Source: Coriolopsis trogii (taxonomy: Eukaryota; Basidiomycota; Agaricomycetes; Polyporales; Polyporaceae). From it: a stretch of 64,000 nt of DNA. The notes under the pieces were generated by a model that was given only the letters and a program-made list of their open reading frames with translations, did not search any database and was not told the DNA's origin. The translations under genes and the position numbers were made by a program. Of the stretch, positions 22,073 to 33,796 are shown piece by piece (positions within the stretch are counted from its first letter, which is position 1; the number at the start of each line of letters is the position of its first letter). Location of the stretch: contig JAHYIO010000004.1 in NCBI GenBank assembly GCA_020543525.1, positions 62,001 through 126,000 on the forward strand. Reading direction: 5' to 3'.

Positions 22073-24790
22073 ATGTCTTCGTCAGACCCGTGCAGCATAA
22101 TGTCCGCTCAGACACCCAGCTCTACTTCCGGACATTCGAGTTCAAGAGGATCCACACTATGGCAGTCAGACGTCTCGGCGCAGGCTACAACATGTTCACG
22201 CAACCTCACGGATGGCCTCTTGCGCAGGATTGTGGACCAGGTCTATCATTTCTCTGCGGACGACATCGCCAGGATGCTTTCCCCCAAATCTGCAAAAGAC
22301 AAGCGCTCGACAGAGAGGCATCCCCTGTTGTCTTCTTTCGGGTGTCTTATTGACCATTGTGTTGTCGCGAGGAGGCTGCAAGGGCTAGCCGTTCCACATT
22401 ATCCAGGTGCGCGCTCGAACAGCGAGAGCGAAAACGACTTTCACGACGCGCTCTTGGAATTTCTCAACGCGTGCGCGACCAATGCGAAGCAGGCGTACGA
22501 GACGATCCGGGAAGAAATCAACGACGAGGCGATTGTGGCCAAGGATGGCTACTGGAAGAACCTCAACTTTGTCAAGTACAACAAGGAGACAAAGGACAAC
22601 ATGCAAGGCGCACCTCCGATGACACCAGCTATTGTTGGCATCTTAACGCAACCGCCCCAGGACATCGACCAGTTTTATTGCTATTGGAGCTTGCCCGCTG
22701 GGACTCCAGGCGACGAAATCGCTATCGCTTGCGTGGTGGAAGACTCGTGGCGCGAAGCTATCGGCCAGGCCGCGATCTACGCTCTGGCAGGGATGGGCGC
22801 ATGCCCCTTGCGAGCGTTCTTTTTGATTGTTGCCGCCAACCACACAACGCAGGAGCTGCGCTACCTACTCTTGCACCATGGCGGGCTCTCAGCATCGAAG
22901 CCACTTCGCTTGACTGAGGTGGACGATCGTCGCGCCGTACAGAAGATCATGCTCTCCGTCCTTCTCTGGCAGAACCCGGCCGACGCTGGTCTTCCGCCAT
23001 TCACGAACAATCGCGAATTCCGGCTGCCTATCGTCGAAGGCCGGGATCCTGCTCAATTCTTCCTCGAAAGAGAGATTGACCATGTGCTTTCCGTCCGCGG
23101 TCGCGGTACGTGGGTGGGTGCAGTCCAGCTAGGTTCTGCAGAGGCTGCTAGAGCCCTGGGGAATTTTACCGACCGTGCGATGGATTCTGGCACGTCGATG
23201 GGGTCAGCGCCTGATGCGCCACCCACGCGGACAAACGGTGCGTCTTGGTTTGATGTCTCCACGAGCATCCTAGGAGCAAGGATCCAACTCATCTCGTACT
23301 GAATAATATCTGTTGAAGGCGCTGTGTCACTCGAGGCGACCATGTTCATCCAGACGAAGGTCTTCCATGACCAGGAGCCAACGTGGACTCGTACAACCGC
23401 CACCTATCCTGCTTGCGGCGAGTTCAAGGCAATCGGCAACTACATCATGAAATGCACCTGGCCTGAAGACCCTAGGCACGACGCCGAACCCAGGGTATAT
23501 GCTGCCTCGAGTGGAGGGTTCGGTGTCCCGCGGTTGATAGTGTCGTTCACGCCGATGTACCGAGACGGCTTCTCGATGTCGAACTCGATCTTCCTGCCTT
23601 CCGACGGCGATCTGAGTCAGCACTTCTGGGACGTGCTCGGAACCGACGTGCCTACCAGGACCGACAAGCGCGCATTGCAGGTGACGGTGCTCGCAGACGA
23701 GGGCGAAGAGCTGACGGAATGCGACAGTTCATGGGACTTGTGCGAGTGCTTGCTGCACGCTGGATTGGGTACGCAGCCCTTGTTCTCATCCTCACCCTCT
23801 CGCTGCACTCTCACTGCCGCGTAGGATGGCTGGTCATGTACATGCAGGGATATCTACACCGCGACGTCAGCATCGGCAACGTGTTGAAGCTCAAGAAGCC
23901 TCTGCTGTGCGACTCGTCGCCGTCGGGATGCCGGCCATTCTCGGCGCTGGGAGTGAGACACCTCCTGGAGAAGATGATTGGGCTCTCCGCTGCCGACACT
24001 GCGGCCGCGTCTGCTGCGTCTGTGAATCAGGCGACAGACGAGCTGTCAAAGGTAACCTTGGAAAACCCGTGGCCAGCGGTGTATGCCCTCGCCGAGAAGA
24101 TCCCACACCCACAGGCGAAGGAGCTCGTGGACGCGGCAAAGGCACTGCAGGATTCTCTGGAGCAGTTGGGAGTTCCGACGGAATGCAAGGCGATCATCAC
24201 CGACGGCGACATGGCTGCGTACATGCCGACGTACTTCAGCCCCGAGAACGAGCACCGTGGCACGTTGTCGGTGAGTGTATCCATGACTTCCGACGACGCT
24301 CGGACGCTGATTGTGACAAAAGGGTACATTGGAGTTCATGTCCCGCACCTCGTTGGACGCTGCAGAGGACAACAGGCCATATATACAAACTCCGGTGGAC
24401 GACATGTGGTCTTTCTTTCATACGACAATATGGGCTGTCGCTTACGGCAGGGACCAGAAGGACACGCCGTCGGAGAACAGGTTGCGTACGCACATACGGG
24501 GAGACCAACGTGATACGACGACCATACAAGCCTTGCGTAACAGCCGCTTCCTCCAGGAAGAGTATTCGGACACTCTCCTCACTTTGAGGCCATTTCTGTT
24601 GACATGGTACAACTCTCTCTTCGCAAACGATGTGGATGAGCGTAGTCAGACAATCAGCAGATCGACACAACCGCGGGACGCTATGTCTGCCCTCCTTGAA
24701 TGCCATCTCCTTGCTTTCCAGGGCATCACGGCGCTTGTGAATGCGATGTATGAACACCGCGGAGAAGTCAAGAAGGGCGTCGAGGCGTAA
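22073..24790 (+). CDS. FunK1-type fungal protein kinase, unit A
   Basis: Full-length member of the basidiomycete FunK1 family (PF17667-like), predicted Ser/Thr kinase. The ATG at 22073 (MSSSDPCSIMSAQ) or the internal one at 22100 may start it. The N-terminal exon has the family landmarks HFSADDIARMLSPKS, LLWQNPADAGLPPF and RGRGTWVGAVQ. A spliced exon follows with GFGVPRLIVSFTP. After a short intron comes the catalytic loop GYLHRDVSIGNVL (HRD-x-S-x-GN type), then about 85 residues of inserted sequence, then ITDGDMAAY as DFG-equivalent. A 53-nt intron separates it from GTLEFMSRTSL and PVDDMWSFFHTTIWAV. The stop is at 24790. Introns follow GTGCGT, GTACGC and GTGAGT donors. No disabling change seen. 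Confidence 0.8.
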
Positions 24791-25313
24791 AATGCATGTG
24801 CGTTTCCCTCGTGCTCGGTTCAAGGCTCGGTACTGACATCCTCTGATGCGCATAGTTCAATCAACGGTACGGAGCGCACACATGCATCGCGGTCATTCAC
24901 GCATTGATTACCTGTTAGGCTGAGGTGGGAGGGAATTGCAGGCTGGGGAGGTCATTCGGAGGGTTCAATGGATCGCCACGATTCAGGGGGATGTCGAGGA
25001 CAGTGATTGCCCAGTCGGAATACGGCGCTGTTCGAGGGGTGTTCAGACACATGTAGCCGGTCGGGCGACACGTCCGGGTATCCGAGCGAATCCGTGATGA
25101 TATTATGATACGCACAGAGATGGTAACTGGAGAAGTGAGGCTCAGGTCATTGCTCAAGAGATATTCCGGAAGATGCCGCAGAACGACTGATCCCCGGCGT
25201 CTCTTGTATGTCGTGGCAAGAGTGCCTACTACGCTCCTTGTCGTCGTCGACCGTCCCGTCAGTACCTGAGGCTGCTTGGCCTATGCGCTCTGTTTGTATT
25301 CCCTGTCCTTTAT
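24791..25313. repeat. FunK1 spacer, copy 2
   Basis: A 523-nt spacer between units A and B, nearly the same sequence as 21542-22072 with a few short indels. Together with unit A it defines the repeat period of 3241 nt (22073 to 25314). Confidence 0.7.
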
Positions 25314-28044
25314 ATGTCTTCGTCAGACCCGTGCAGCATAATGTCCGCTCAGACACCCAGCTCTACTACTTCCGGACATTCGAGTTCAAGAGGATCCACA
25401 CTATGGCAGTCAGACGTCTCGGCGCAGGCTATGACATGTTCACGCAACCTCACGGATGGCGTCTTGCGCAGGATCGGAAACCAGGTCTATCATTTCTCTG
25501 CGGACGACATCGCCAGGATGCTTTCCCCCAAATCTGCAAAAGACAAGCGCTCGACAGAGAGGCATCCCCTATTGTCTTCTTTCGGGTGTCTTATTGACCA
25601 TCGTGTTGTCGCGAGGACGCTGCAAGGGCTAGTTGCTCCGCATTTTGCAGATGCGTGCTCGAAGAGCGAGAGCGAAAACGACTTTCACGACGCGCTCTTG
25701 GAATTCCTCAACGTGTGCGCGACCAGTGCGAAGCAGGCGTACGAGACGATCCAGGAAGAAATCAACGACGAAGCGATTGTGGCTAAGGATGGCTACTGGA
25801 AGAACCTCAACTTTGTCAAGTACAACAAGGAGACAAAGGACAGCATGCAAGGCGCACCTCCGATGACACCAGCTATCGTTGGCATCTTAACGCAACCGCC
25901 CCAGGACATCGACCAGTTTTATTGCTATTGGAACTTGCCCGCTGGGACTCCAGGCGACGAAATTGCTATCGCTTGCGTGGTGACAGACTCGTGGCGCGAA
26001 GCTATCGCTCAGGCCGCGGTCTACGCTCTTGCGGGGATAAGCGCATCCCCCTGGCGAGCTTTCTCTCTTGTCATTGCAGCCAACTACACGACACGGGAGC
26101 TGCGCTACCTCCTCTTCCACCATGGCGGGCTCTCAGCATCGAAGCCACTTCGCTTGACTGAGGTGGACGATCGTCGCGCCGTACAGAAGATCATGCTCTC
26201 CGTCCTTCTCTGGCAGAACCCGGCCGACGCTGGTCTTCCGCCATTCACGAACGGCCGCGAATTCCGGCTGCCGATCGTCAAAGGCCAGGATGCTGCTCGA
26301 GTCTTCCTCGGAAGAGAGATTGACCATTTGCTTTCCATCCGCGGTCGCGGCACGTGGGTTGGTGCAGTCCAGATACGTCCTGCAGAGGCTGCCAGAGCCA
26401 CGGAGGTCCTCACCGCTCGCGAGATGAATTCTGGCACGTCGATGATGTCAGCACCCCTGGCATCCAATGCGCTACCCACGCAAACACACGGTGCGTCTGC
26501 CTTTTGATGTCTCCACAAGCATCACGGGAGCAAGGGATCATACTGATCTCGTACTGGATAATATCTCAGCCCCACCAGGCGCAGTACCACTCGAGGCAAC
26601 CACGGTTGTCGATACGAAGGTCTTCGATGGCCAGGAGCCAACGTGGACTCCTACGAACACCACCTATCCTGCTTGCGGCGAGTTCGACTCCTCCGGCAAC
26701 TACATCATGAAATGCGCCTGGCCCGAAGACCTCAGGCACGACGCTGAAACCAGGGTATATGCCGCCTCGAGTGGGAGGTTCGGTGTCCCACAGTTGATAG
26801 TGTCGTTCACGCCGGTGTACCGAGACGGCTTCCCGATGTCGAACTCGATCTTCCTGCCTTCCGACGGCGATCTGAGCCAGCACTTCTGGGACGTGCTCGA
26901 AACCGACGTGCCCACCAGGACCGACAAGCGCGCATTGCAGGTGACGGTGCTCGCAGACGAGGGCGAAGAGCTGACGGAATGCGACAGTCCATGGGACTTG
27001 TGCGAGTGCTTGCTGCACGCTGGATTGGGTACGCATACCTTGTTCTCATCCTCACCCTCTCGCTGCACTCTCACTGCCGCGTAGGATGGCTGGTCATGTA
27101 CATGCATGGATATCTGCACCGCGACGTCAGCATCGGCAACGTGTTGAAGCTCAAGAAGCCTCTGCTGTGCGACTCGTCGCCGTCGGGATGCCGGCCATTC
27201 TCGGCGCTGGGAGTGAAACACCTCCTGAAGAAGATGATTGAGCTCTCAGCTGCCGACACTGCGGCCGCGTCTGTGGAAACCGCGACCGACGAGCTGTCAA
27301 AGGTAGGGGCGGAAGACTTGTGGCCAGCGGTGTATGCCCTCGCCGAGAAGATCCCACACCCAAAGGCGAAGGAGCTCGTGGACGCGGCAAAGGCACTGCA
27401 GGATTCTCTGGAGCGATATGGAGTGCCGACGGAATGCAAGGCGATCATCACCGATGGCGACATGGCTGCGTACACGCCGACGTACTTCAGCCCCGAGAAC
27501 GAATCCCGTGGCACGCTGTCGGTGAGTGTATACACGACTTTGCACGACGCTCGAACGCTGATTGTGACACGAGGGTACATTGGAGTTCATGTCATGCTCC
27601 ATGTTGTACGCTGCGAAGTACAAGGAACCATATATTCAAACACCGGTGGACGACATGTGGTCTTTCTTTCATACGACAATATGGGCTGTCGCTTACGGCA
27701 GGGACCAGAAGGACACGCCGGCGGAGAACGCGCTGCGAGTGGCCATACGGGGAGACCATCGTGATATAACGACCACACAGGTGTTGTGGAATGGCCGCTT
27801 CTCCCAGGGATGGTACTCGGACACAATCCTCACGTTGAGCCCATTTCTGTTGAGATGGTACGAGTTTCTCGACTCGAAGGACGTGCGTCAGCGCAGTCAG
27901 ACGATCAGCAAATCGACGCAATTGCCGGATACGATATCTGCCCTCCTTGAATGCCATCTCCTTGCTTTCCAGGGCATAACGGCGCTTGTGGATGCGATTG
28001 ATAGCCATCGCGAAGGTATTCAAAGCGTAAGGCTGAACAACTGA
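25314..28044 (+). CDS. FunK1-type fungal protein kinase, unit B
   Basis: Second intact plus-strand unit, with the same exon layout as unit A. The catalytic loop is HRDVSIGNVL, the DFG-equivalent ITDGDMAAY, and the later core PVDDMWSFFHTTIWAV. The N-terminal exon is closest to inverted unit C (shared LVAPHFADACSKSES, ISASPWRAFSLVIAAN), whereas unit A differs there. In the insert after the HRD loop it uses the version found in unit 0 (VGAEDLWPAVYALAEK) rather than that of unit A. The C-terminus diverges (DAIDSHREGIQSVRLNN). Mixed affinities suggest exchange between copies. No frameshift was seen in the parts I followed. Confidence 0.8.
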
Positions 28045-29267
28045 TGTGTGTGTTTTTTTGTCTTCCCGTGCGCGGTTGCTCGGGTACTGATATCCTTTCA
28101 GGTACATAGCTATGACAGGAGTTGTGCACACGTATGTTGGTCGATACGGTCCTTCTTTCCACACACGTTGACTCATCTATTACGTAGAACACACCGGCCT
28201 TGGTGGGTCCATAATACTACAGGAGCAAAATCTGGAGGAGGCACAGGACAGTGGTGATAGCTGTTGTCCAGACGAAGACTCTCTTTGAGTTGATCATATA
28301 TATCTGCCGCACGTTCCCTTGAGCTCATCGAGCCCGTCACCACCAACATGCAGCGCATCCGTGGGCTCCAGACGTTAGTGTACGCAGTCGAACATTGTGA
28401 CCAACGTCTTCGAGTCTTTTTGATGCTCGTTCCAGTCTTGCTATGTAGCTCCACAAAACATTGTCCGCTTACTCTACTACTGTGCTGCGTAGCAAGAGCG
28501 ACAGGTACTGCAAGTTGGTCTCCAAAAGAACGCTTGTCTAGTCAAGTCGCGTCTTCACGAGTCAAGACGGGTGACAAGTACGCCTTCATACAGCGTACCG
28601 CTCGTCCATCCGCATATCCTCTCTGACATAGAGCATTTACTGAGCATACTGTGCAAGCGCACAGCGTGCCCGCGGCGGCGCGCGGGTGCGGGACTAGATA
28701 GAGTTCTAGGTACGGTACGGTACAGCCTTTTGACAGCGGTAGACGAAGGCAAACTAAACAAACAAAGTGCGTCCTGAACGGATGGTTGTACAGTCGACGT
28801 CGACAGCGACAGCGATGCGATGCGGTGCATGGGACGGTCTAGAGTATTATACGAGGCGCGCGTGGGGGGTGGAAAGGTGCGAATCCGCGCTGAGGATTGG
28901 AGAACTGTGAAGGTGGAGGCGCACGCCCATGGAGGGAGCAAACAAGGACGAAAAGGTAAACGTGTAACGAGAGCGGATGGACCTAACGAGTGGAAAGTGC
29001 ATGGAAGCGAACGACAGAAGACGGTGGTAGGATGCGTGCAGTCGCAGCATAATGTATGTTACCCTCACCCGAATCAAAAGCCATATACAAATTGAGGAGA
29101 CGAAGATCCAGGAGGCGAGAAAGCAAGGGGAAGGGAGGTAGGATGCGACGGACGAAGTGTGATGTGCGAGATGTAGCGTCCAACGTGCGGGATGCCCAAG
29201 AGAGATATAAGAGATGCGGCATGATCCATGGGTACACATAGCGATAGGAGGACAACCGTGCGCTAGG
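28045..29267. other. Intergenic, right edge of the plus-strand FunK1 array
   Basis: About 1.2 kb between unit B and the 3' end of the Ser/Pro-rich gene. The first 100 nt continue the unit's 3' flank. Further short frames on both strands have no recognisable motifs. Confidence 0.4.
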
Positions 29268-32122
29268 CTATCGTAGCGCACGATCGTCAAACTCAAACTC
29301 CTCGCCCTCAAAGTCCAAGTCCAACGGGGGCATATCCCCCAGGTGGCGCTCGTGTTCTGGACGAAGGTTCAAACTGCCTGGGGAGCTCGTCATGATGGAG
29401 AAGCTCGCAGTCGTCGGCGAGATGTTCCCCGTGGTCGATACGGACATGTTCGCTCTATGGCTGAGTCCGCGTGGTGACGGCCCCTTGGGAACGGGGACTG
29501 CGCTCGCCTGACCCCCATTCAGCCGCGCGAACACCATTGTGGGCGAGCCCGATGGCGAAGAGGAGTTTAAGGACACGGTACCGAACCCTTCTGGCATCCC
29601 GCTATCCTCGTGCATGATCATGGACATATTAGACGGCAGCGAGGCAAACAGAGATGACGTGCCGCTCATCCGCTTGCGATTCGGTGGTACAAACGTCTCC
29701 GCACCGTCGTATGGCGTTTCCGGGGAAGGGGACGGATGCTCGGACGAGGACATACGATCTGCATAGACGGACGACTGCGGTCGAGCATTGGAGTTCCTTC
29801 TCGAGTGTGTGAGGCTGCGAGAAGACGATGCTGGACTTCCATAACGCGAAGCGTAAGCGGCCTTGGGTTGCAGAGGGGATGGCTGGAAGGACAGGATCTG
29901 CTGGATACGCTCTTGCGCGTCTGCAAGCTTGTCCTCCAGCATCTGGATGCGGTCCCGGAGTTGGTCGTTTTCTTCACGCAGCACGCGCGTCGTACGTTGT
30001 GAATCCGCGAGAGCGTTCAGGAGCGCACTTGTCTCCAACGCATGCTTCTCTTGCAGCTGCTGCACCTCAGACTGCATTGCTGAAGACGCCGAGATGGAGG
30101 TGGGCGCGGTAGATGCGCTAGAGAACACCGTACGAGGGGTGGACAGAGCGTCCACTTCCGAGTACCCGGCAGCACGTGAGATGCTCCCGTTGCGCCCGCC
30201 CCAGGACGAGCTCGAGCCTGCCTCGGAAAACGCCATTCTCGACGGCGTGTACCTCGACCGGTCGCGGTCGATGCTGCTCCGTGACGTCCCGAACCGCGAC
30301 GACGGGCGGCTAGGGCTCCCAACAGAATCTCTGTCAAAGTCCAGGAGCCCTGCGGCAGCGAACGCCTTGGCCGTGCGCGGCCCAAGCCACTCTGCCATCG
30401 GTCGTGGTTGGGGGAGCGGCGTCGAGGGTGTCACGCGGTTCTCGATTACACTAGTGCTCCGCTTCCGAGTGCGTAAGCCGCCTGCAAGTCGTGGACGTTC
30501 CATGTCCAGACTCGGGCCACGGTGCTGCAGGCGGCTCGGCGCCGTTCCAACGGATGACGGGGGTCGCGAGTACGGCGAAGCAGACTCTGCATCCCACGCC
30601 CTCGGTTGTGGATGTGCAGAGTGCAAGCGCGACGGTGGCGGGCGGGTCGATGCGGAAGAGGATCCAGGGCGCGATGGTGTCATGAGTCGTGACGCAGGTG
30701 TCCGCCGACCGTCCGCCATACCGCTGCTGCCAGGCCTCCGCATGGAGAATTCGGCTGTTGCGTCCACTGACGTTCCGCGAGCTAGTCGGCTAGCTGCGGT
30801 AGGGATAGGACGTTCAGGGCTCGTTGACATTGGGCGCGCAGGGGTACGGGTTACAGGGGAGGGAGGGCCCCCTGAGGTCGTCAATGCGGGCCGGTCTGAC
30901 ACCGAGCGGGTGATGCGGGGAAGCCCGCTAGACGAGCTAGGTAGGCGTGGGGCAGCAGAGAGCGATGTAGGCGGAATGCGCCGCATTGATGTTGTTGCTT
31001 GCATCTCCACCATGTAGCCGGGAGAGCTTCTTGTAGGAGAAGGGAGTTTCGTCGGGGATGGGGGAGGCGGAGTTGAGCTAGGATTTATGTTGATGGCGGC
31101 CAAGAGCGCGGGCTCCGTGCTGCCCTTGGACCGATGGGGACTGAGCAATGCCGCCAGGTCCGGGTCGAGCGCGTTCAGGTTGAAGCTCGTGTCCGGGCTC
31201 TCTGGTGTGCGCCCGCGGCTAATGCCACTATCGGACGCTTCGTCGACGACCATGGCGTGTGACCAATCCTGCTTGCTGCCAGTCTGAGATAGCGCGGCCA
31301 GGACTTCGGTGGTGAGCTGAGATGAAGAAATATCCAAGTCTAGCAAGGAGGTATCATGCGATGGCGAGGAGCTTCCCCGCCTGGTATCACGATGTGGTGG
31401 ATGCAGAGACTGCGACGACACGTTCGGGCTTGGATGTGGTAGGGAACCTCTGTCGCTGGCCTGAGACGTATCAAGACTGGGTAAGTGTCTGAGAATGCCG
31501 GATGTATCTGACTCGATAATCGTCGACAACTCTGTTGCAGCCAAGGCGGGTGTATCGAAGGTCGACACTGTAAAGCAATTAACGATATGTACGTACACAA
31601 GAATTGGTAGCGCAACTAACCTGAACTGTCTGCGATGGGGCTATCTGAGTATGTATTGTGAGATAGGGGTGTCCGTGTGGGGTCACTACTCTTGGCCAGA
31701 CGGGTATGGGGGGACTTGCTGTCGCCAGGACGCGAGCCGATAGAGAGAACATAGTCGTCCTCGGAACGTCTGTGGAGTTGAGGTGATGATGCTCGACGCT
31801 CTACGTTGACAGAGCGGCGAATTGGCCCAAGGGTGCTGAAGTGACTCTTGGGTGCAGCAGACGGACTCGGGGCGGGAGGGGCGTTCTTGTTGCTATTGCC
31901 GACACCGAACGACAGGAAATTGCGAAACGTGCGAAATGGGGTACTGCCTCCTCCGCTTGGAGACGACGGGGTGGATGTCGGGCTGCCACTCACCGAGGGA
32001 TAGCGCGATGGAGAGACGAGCCCGAGATGGGGCGAGGACACCGCGCTCGGTATTGAACTGTGTGTCGCACGCGGGGTCATGACTGGGATCTGTGAGATTC
32101 TCTGTGTGTCCGCCATTTCCAA
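29268..32122 (-). CDS. Large Ser/Pro-rich protein with a central coiled coil
   Basis: Two exons (32122-31621, 31567-29268) join in phase 1 over a 53-nt intron, giving 933 residues. The protein is dominated by Ser, Pro, Thr and Arg with many SP/TP and RxxS patterns (RPGSSSASTRPPPSRLHS, SRSLTHSRRNSN), so heavy phosphorylation and disorder are likely. One ordered segment stands out at residues about 665-725, a leucine heptad coiled coil (HALETSALLNALADSQ, RDRIQMLEDKLADAQERI). Just before the coil lie short conserved-looking motifs such as MAEWLGPRTAKAFAAAGLLD. The C-terminus is acidic (DLDFEGEEFEFDD). This composition recalls cytoskeletal or polarity scaffolds, but I do not recognise a named family. 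Long plus-strand frames here are antisense shadows. Confidence 0.75.
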
Positions 32123-32874
32123 CGCTCCGTCGCCTGAAGTGTAACGAAGAGGATGCGAGAAGTTCAGCTAGCAAAAAGACATTCTCGGCGGGCAAGTGGG
32201 CGTTTTGATTAGGGGCCAGCGAGTTGTCTCGAGCAATCAAGAAAGAGGTACGCGGAAGATGAAGTCGGAGGTGGGGGCGGCGGCAGGGTGGAAGTCGGGA
32301 ACAAGGTCGAGCTGGTCGTGTTCAGCCGCAAATGCGGCTGGTTCGGGTAACTTCCGCGTGCGACTCCGCATTTGACTTATCAAATCAGTTCGATTCCGTA
32401 TGGTTCAATTCGACGCCGCCCCCAGACTGCCGCGAGCAGCCTCTCTCTCTTGCTACTGTAGGATAACCACCACAACTGAGAACACTTCACGCATCTGCAG
32501 GAGGGAGGAACATAGACAACAGTGTAGATTTGCCCGGGTGATACGTAGTAATAGCATGAAGCGGGCATCTGGATAACACCGTGAATCCTGATGCTGTCAA
32601 CAGAGGCTGTCCAGCTAGGCATACTATGCACGATGGAAGAGCGGACACGATGGCGATGTGGTTAAAAGTGCTACGTCGTGGACAGGGCACTGCCATGTGG
32701 AGAGTAGATTCGACTGTTGTGGGCGCTTCGATCGAGTCGTCCCAAATTTTCGAACAGTACATGTTCCCACGCTTTGACTCTCCTTACCCTGCGAGCTATC
32801 ACATTGTGCGTTTGGCGTGCAACCACACAGCCTCCGAAGGTGGTTAACTACTGTTACTGAGACCGCCCCCGACG
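32123..32874. promoter_or_regulatory. Divergent intergenic region between Ser/Pro-rich gene and JmjC gene
   Basis: A 752-nt gap between two genes transcribed away from each other, expected to contain both promoters. No obvious TATA box was picked out. A plus-strand open frame at 32581-32847 has no recognisable features. Confidence 0.4.
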
Positions 32875-32906
32875 ATGGTGAACAAGTTGCAGTTGGAGCG
32901 GATCGA
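32875..32906 (+). pseudogene. 5' end of the JmjC gene, cut off by the retrotransposon
   Basis: The ATG at 32875 begins MVNKLQLERIE. The reading is interrupted after 32906, where the Ty3 LTR starts. The final 5 bases here (ATCGA, 32902-32906) recur at 47081-47085. Counting them once, the reading frame passes straight into EPTISAKEFFARYVSK on the far side. So codons 1-10 and part of 11 are separated from the rest of the gene by 14 kb. Confidence 0.7.
32902..32906. other. Target-site duplication of the Ty3 element, left copy
   Basis: ATCGA directly before the 5' LTR. The same 5 bases follow the 3' LTR at 47081-47085. Five-base duplications are normal for Ty3-type integrases. Confidence 0.9.
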
Positions 32907-33216
32907 TGTTACGAGACAAGACATAGTCGCCCATATGACCCATTATGCCCCTATGCTGAATATCATTTGACCTTTACATATGCCGCCACTTATGCCATAC
33001 TTACTGATAAGCTACCCACATGTCTTCGATCGCTTATCACCTGCTATGCCAAGCTACTTACTATGTTACTTATGGTTATAATTAGGTACATTCCCGGGCT
33101 TATCCCGGAGACTTATGTGAATATATATACCACGAGAACTGGGGTTATCGACCTCAGTTCGAGCTGGTACTTTGCCCCGCCTTCCTCTTTCGGGTGACCA
33201 CGTCGCGGTCGTATCA
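32907..33216 (+). repeat. 5' LTR of the Ty3 element (310 nt)
   Basis: Starts TGTTACGAGAC and ends GGTCGTATCA. Contains the TATA-like ATATATATA at 33121-33129 and, at 33156-33165, AGTTCGAGCT, which is complementary to the primer site just after the LTR. U3 is therefore about 250 nt, and R/U5 about 60 nt. Confidence 0.92.
33121..33129 (+). promoter_or_regulatory. LTR TATA box
   Basis: ATATATATA lies 35 nt before the proposed transcript start at about 33156. The same motif is in the 3' LTR at 46985-46993. Confidence 0.55.
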
Positions 33217-33218
33217 TT

Positions 33219-33228
33219 AGCTCGAACT
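33219..33228 (+). promoter_or_regulatory. Primer-binding site, probably self-primed (Tf1/sushi type)
   Basis: AGCTCGAACT begins 2 nt after the 5' LTR. It is the exact reverse complement of AGTTCGAGCT at 33156-33165, where transcription should start given the TATA box. In Tf1, the first bases of the mRNA fold back onto the primer site and prime reverse transcription. The layout here fits that. I did not recognise a tRNA 3' end as an alternative primer. Confidence 0.6.
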
Positions 33229-33796
33229 CACCTCTTTTCCCTTTCCCCTCGCGTCCGTGGTATCTAGCGGGCTCGAGGGCGTCCACACGCTCCGACTCTT
33301 CCTCTTTCCTCTCTAGCCGACACACCCCTTCGCGTCGTCGCTGGTGTTCAGCGATAGGCGCCGACTCCGACACTTTTCAACCAACCTCCGACATCGCGTC
33401 CCGGACGACACTTCCCGGTCTCGCACTCCCCTCCTCACCTCTCCCGCCACTCTAGTCGACCTCTCTCCTCTCCGCACCACCGGACGACAACTTCCCGGCA
33501 GCGCGGCACCTCACCACCCTTCCCGGCCTTACCTTACATTCGCCTATTGGCATTTTACGGTATCGTGTATAGTTTCTGTATCGTTCGCTAACTACTCTAC
33601 GTTCTGCTTAGCTCCCCTGTATTCCACGTGTCAGTCAGCCTTTTGAGGCAGGCACGTTACGACCGCTGTTGAATCCGAGCCCCCGGGTGCTGTCCCGGCG
33701 GATTCTTCACGTCCACTCCCGCTTTCTTGTCCGGATCGAGATTAAATACCTCGATCGCAGGCGCACCGTGCACAAGACGGTGGAGCGGTTAGTTTC
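33229..33796 (+). other. Leader region of the Ty3 element
   Basis: Pyrimidine-rich, untranslated-looking sequence between the primer site and the first plausible protein frame. It contains short open frames without motifs. It probably includes the packaging signal, which cannot be recognised by eye. Confidence 0.45.

Noticed and set aside
29863..31017. 384-codon plus-strand frame opposite the Ser/Pro-rich gene
   Set aside because: Antisense shadow of a GC-rich low-complexity gene; the minus strand has the coiled coil and a clean intron.
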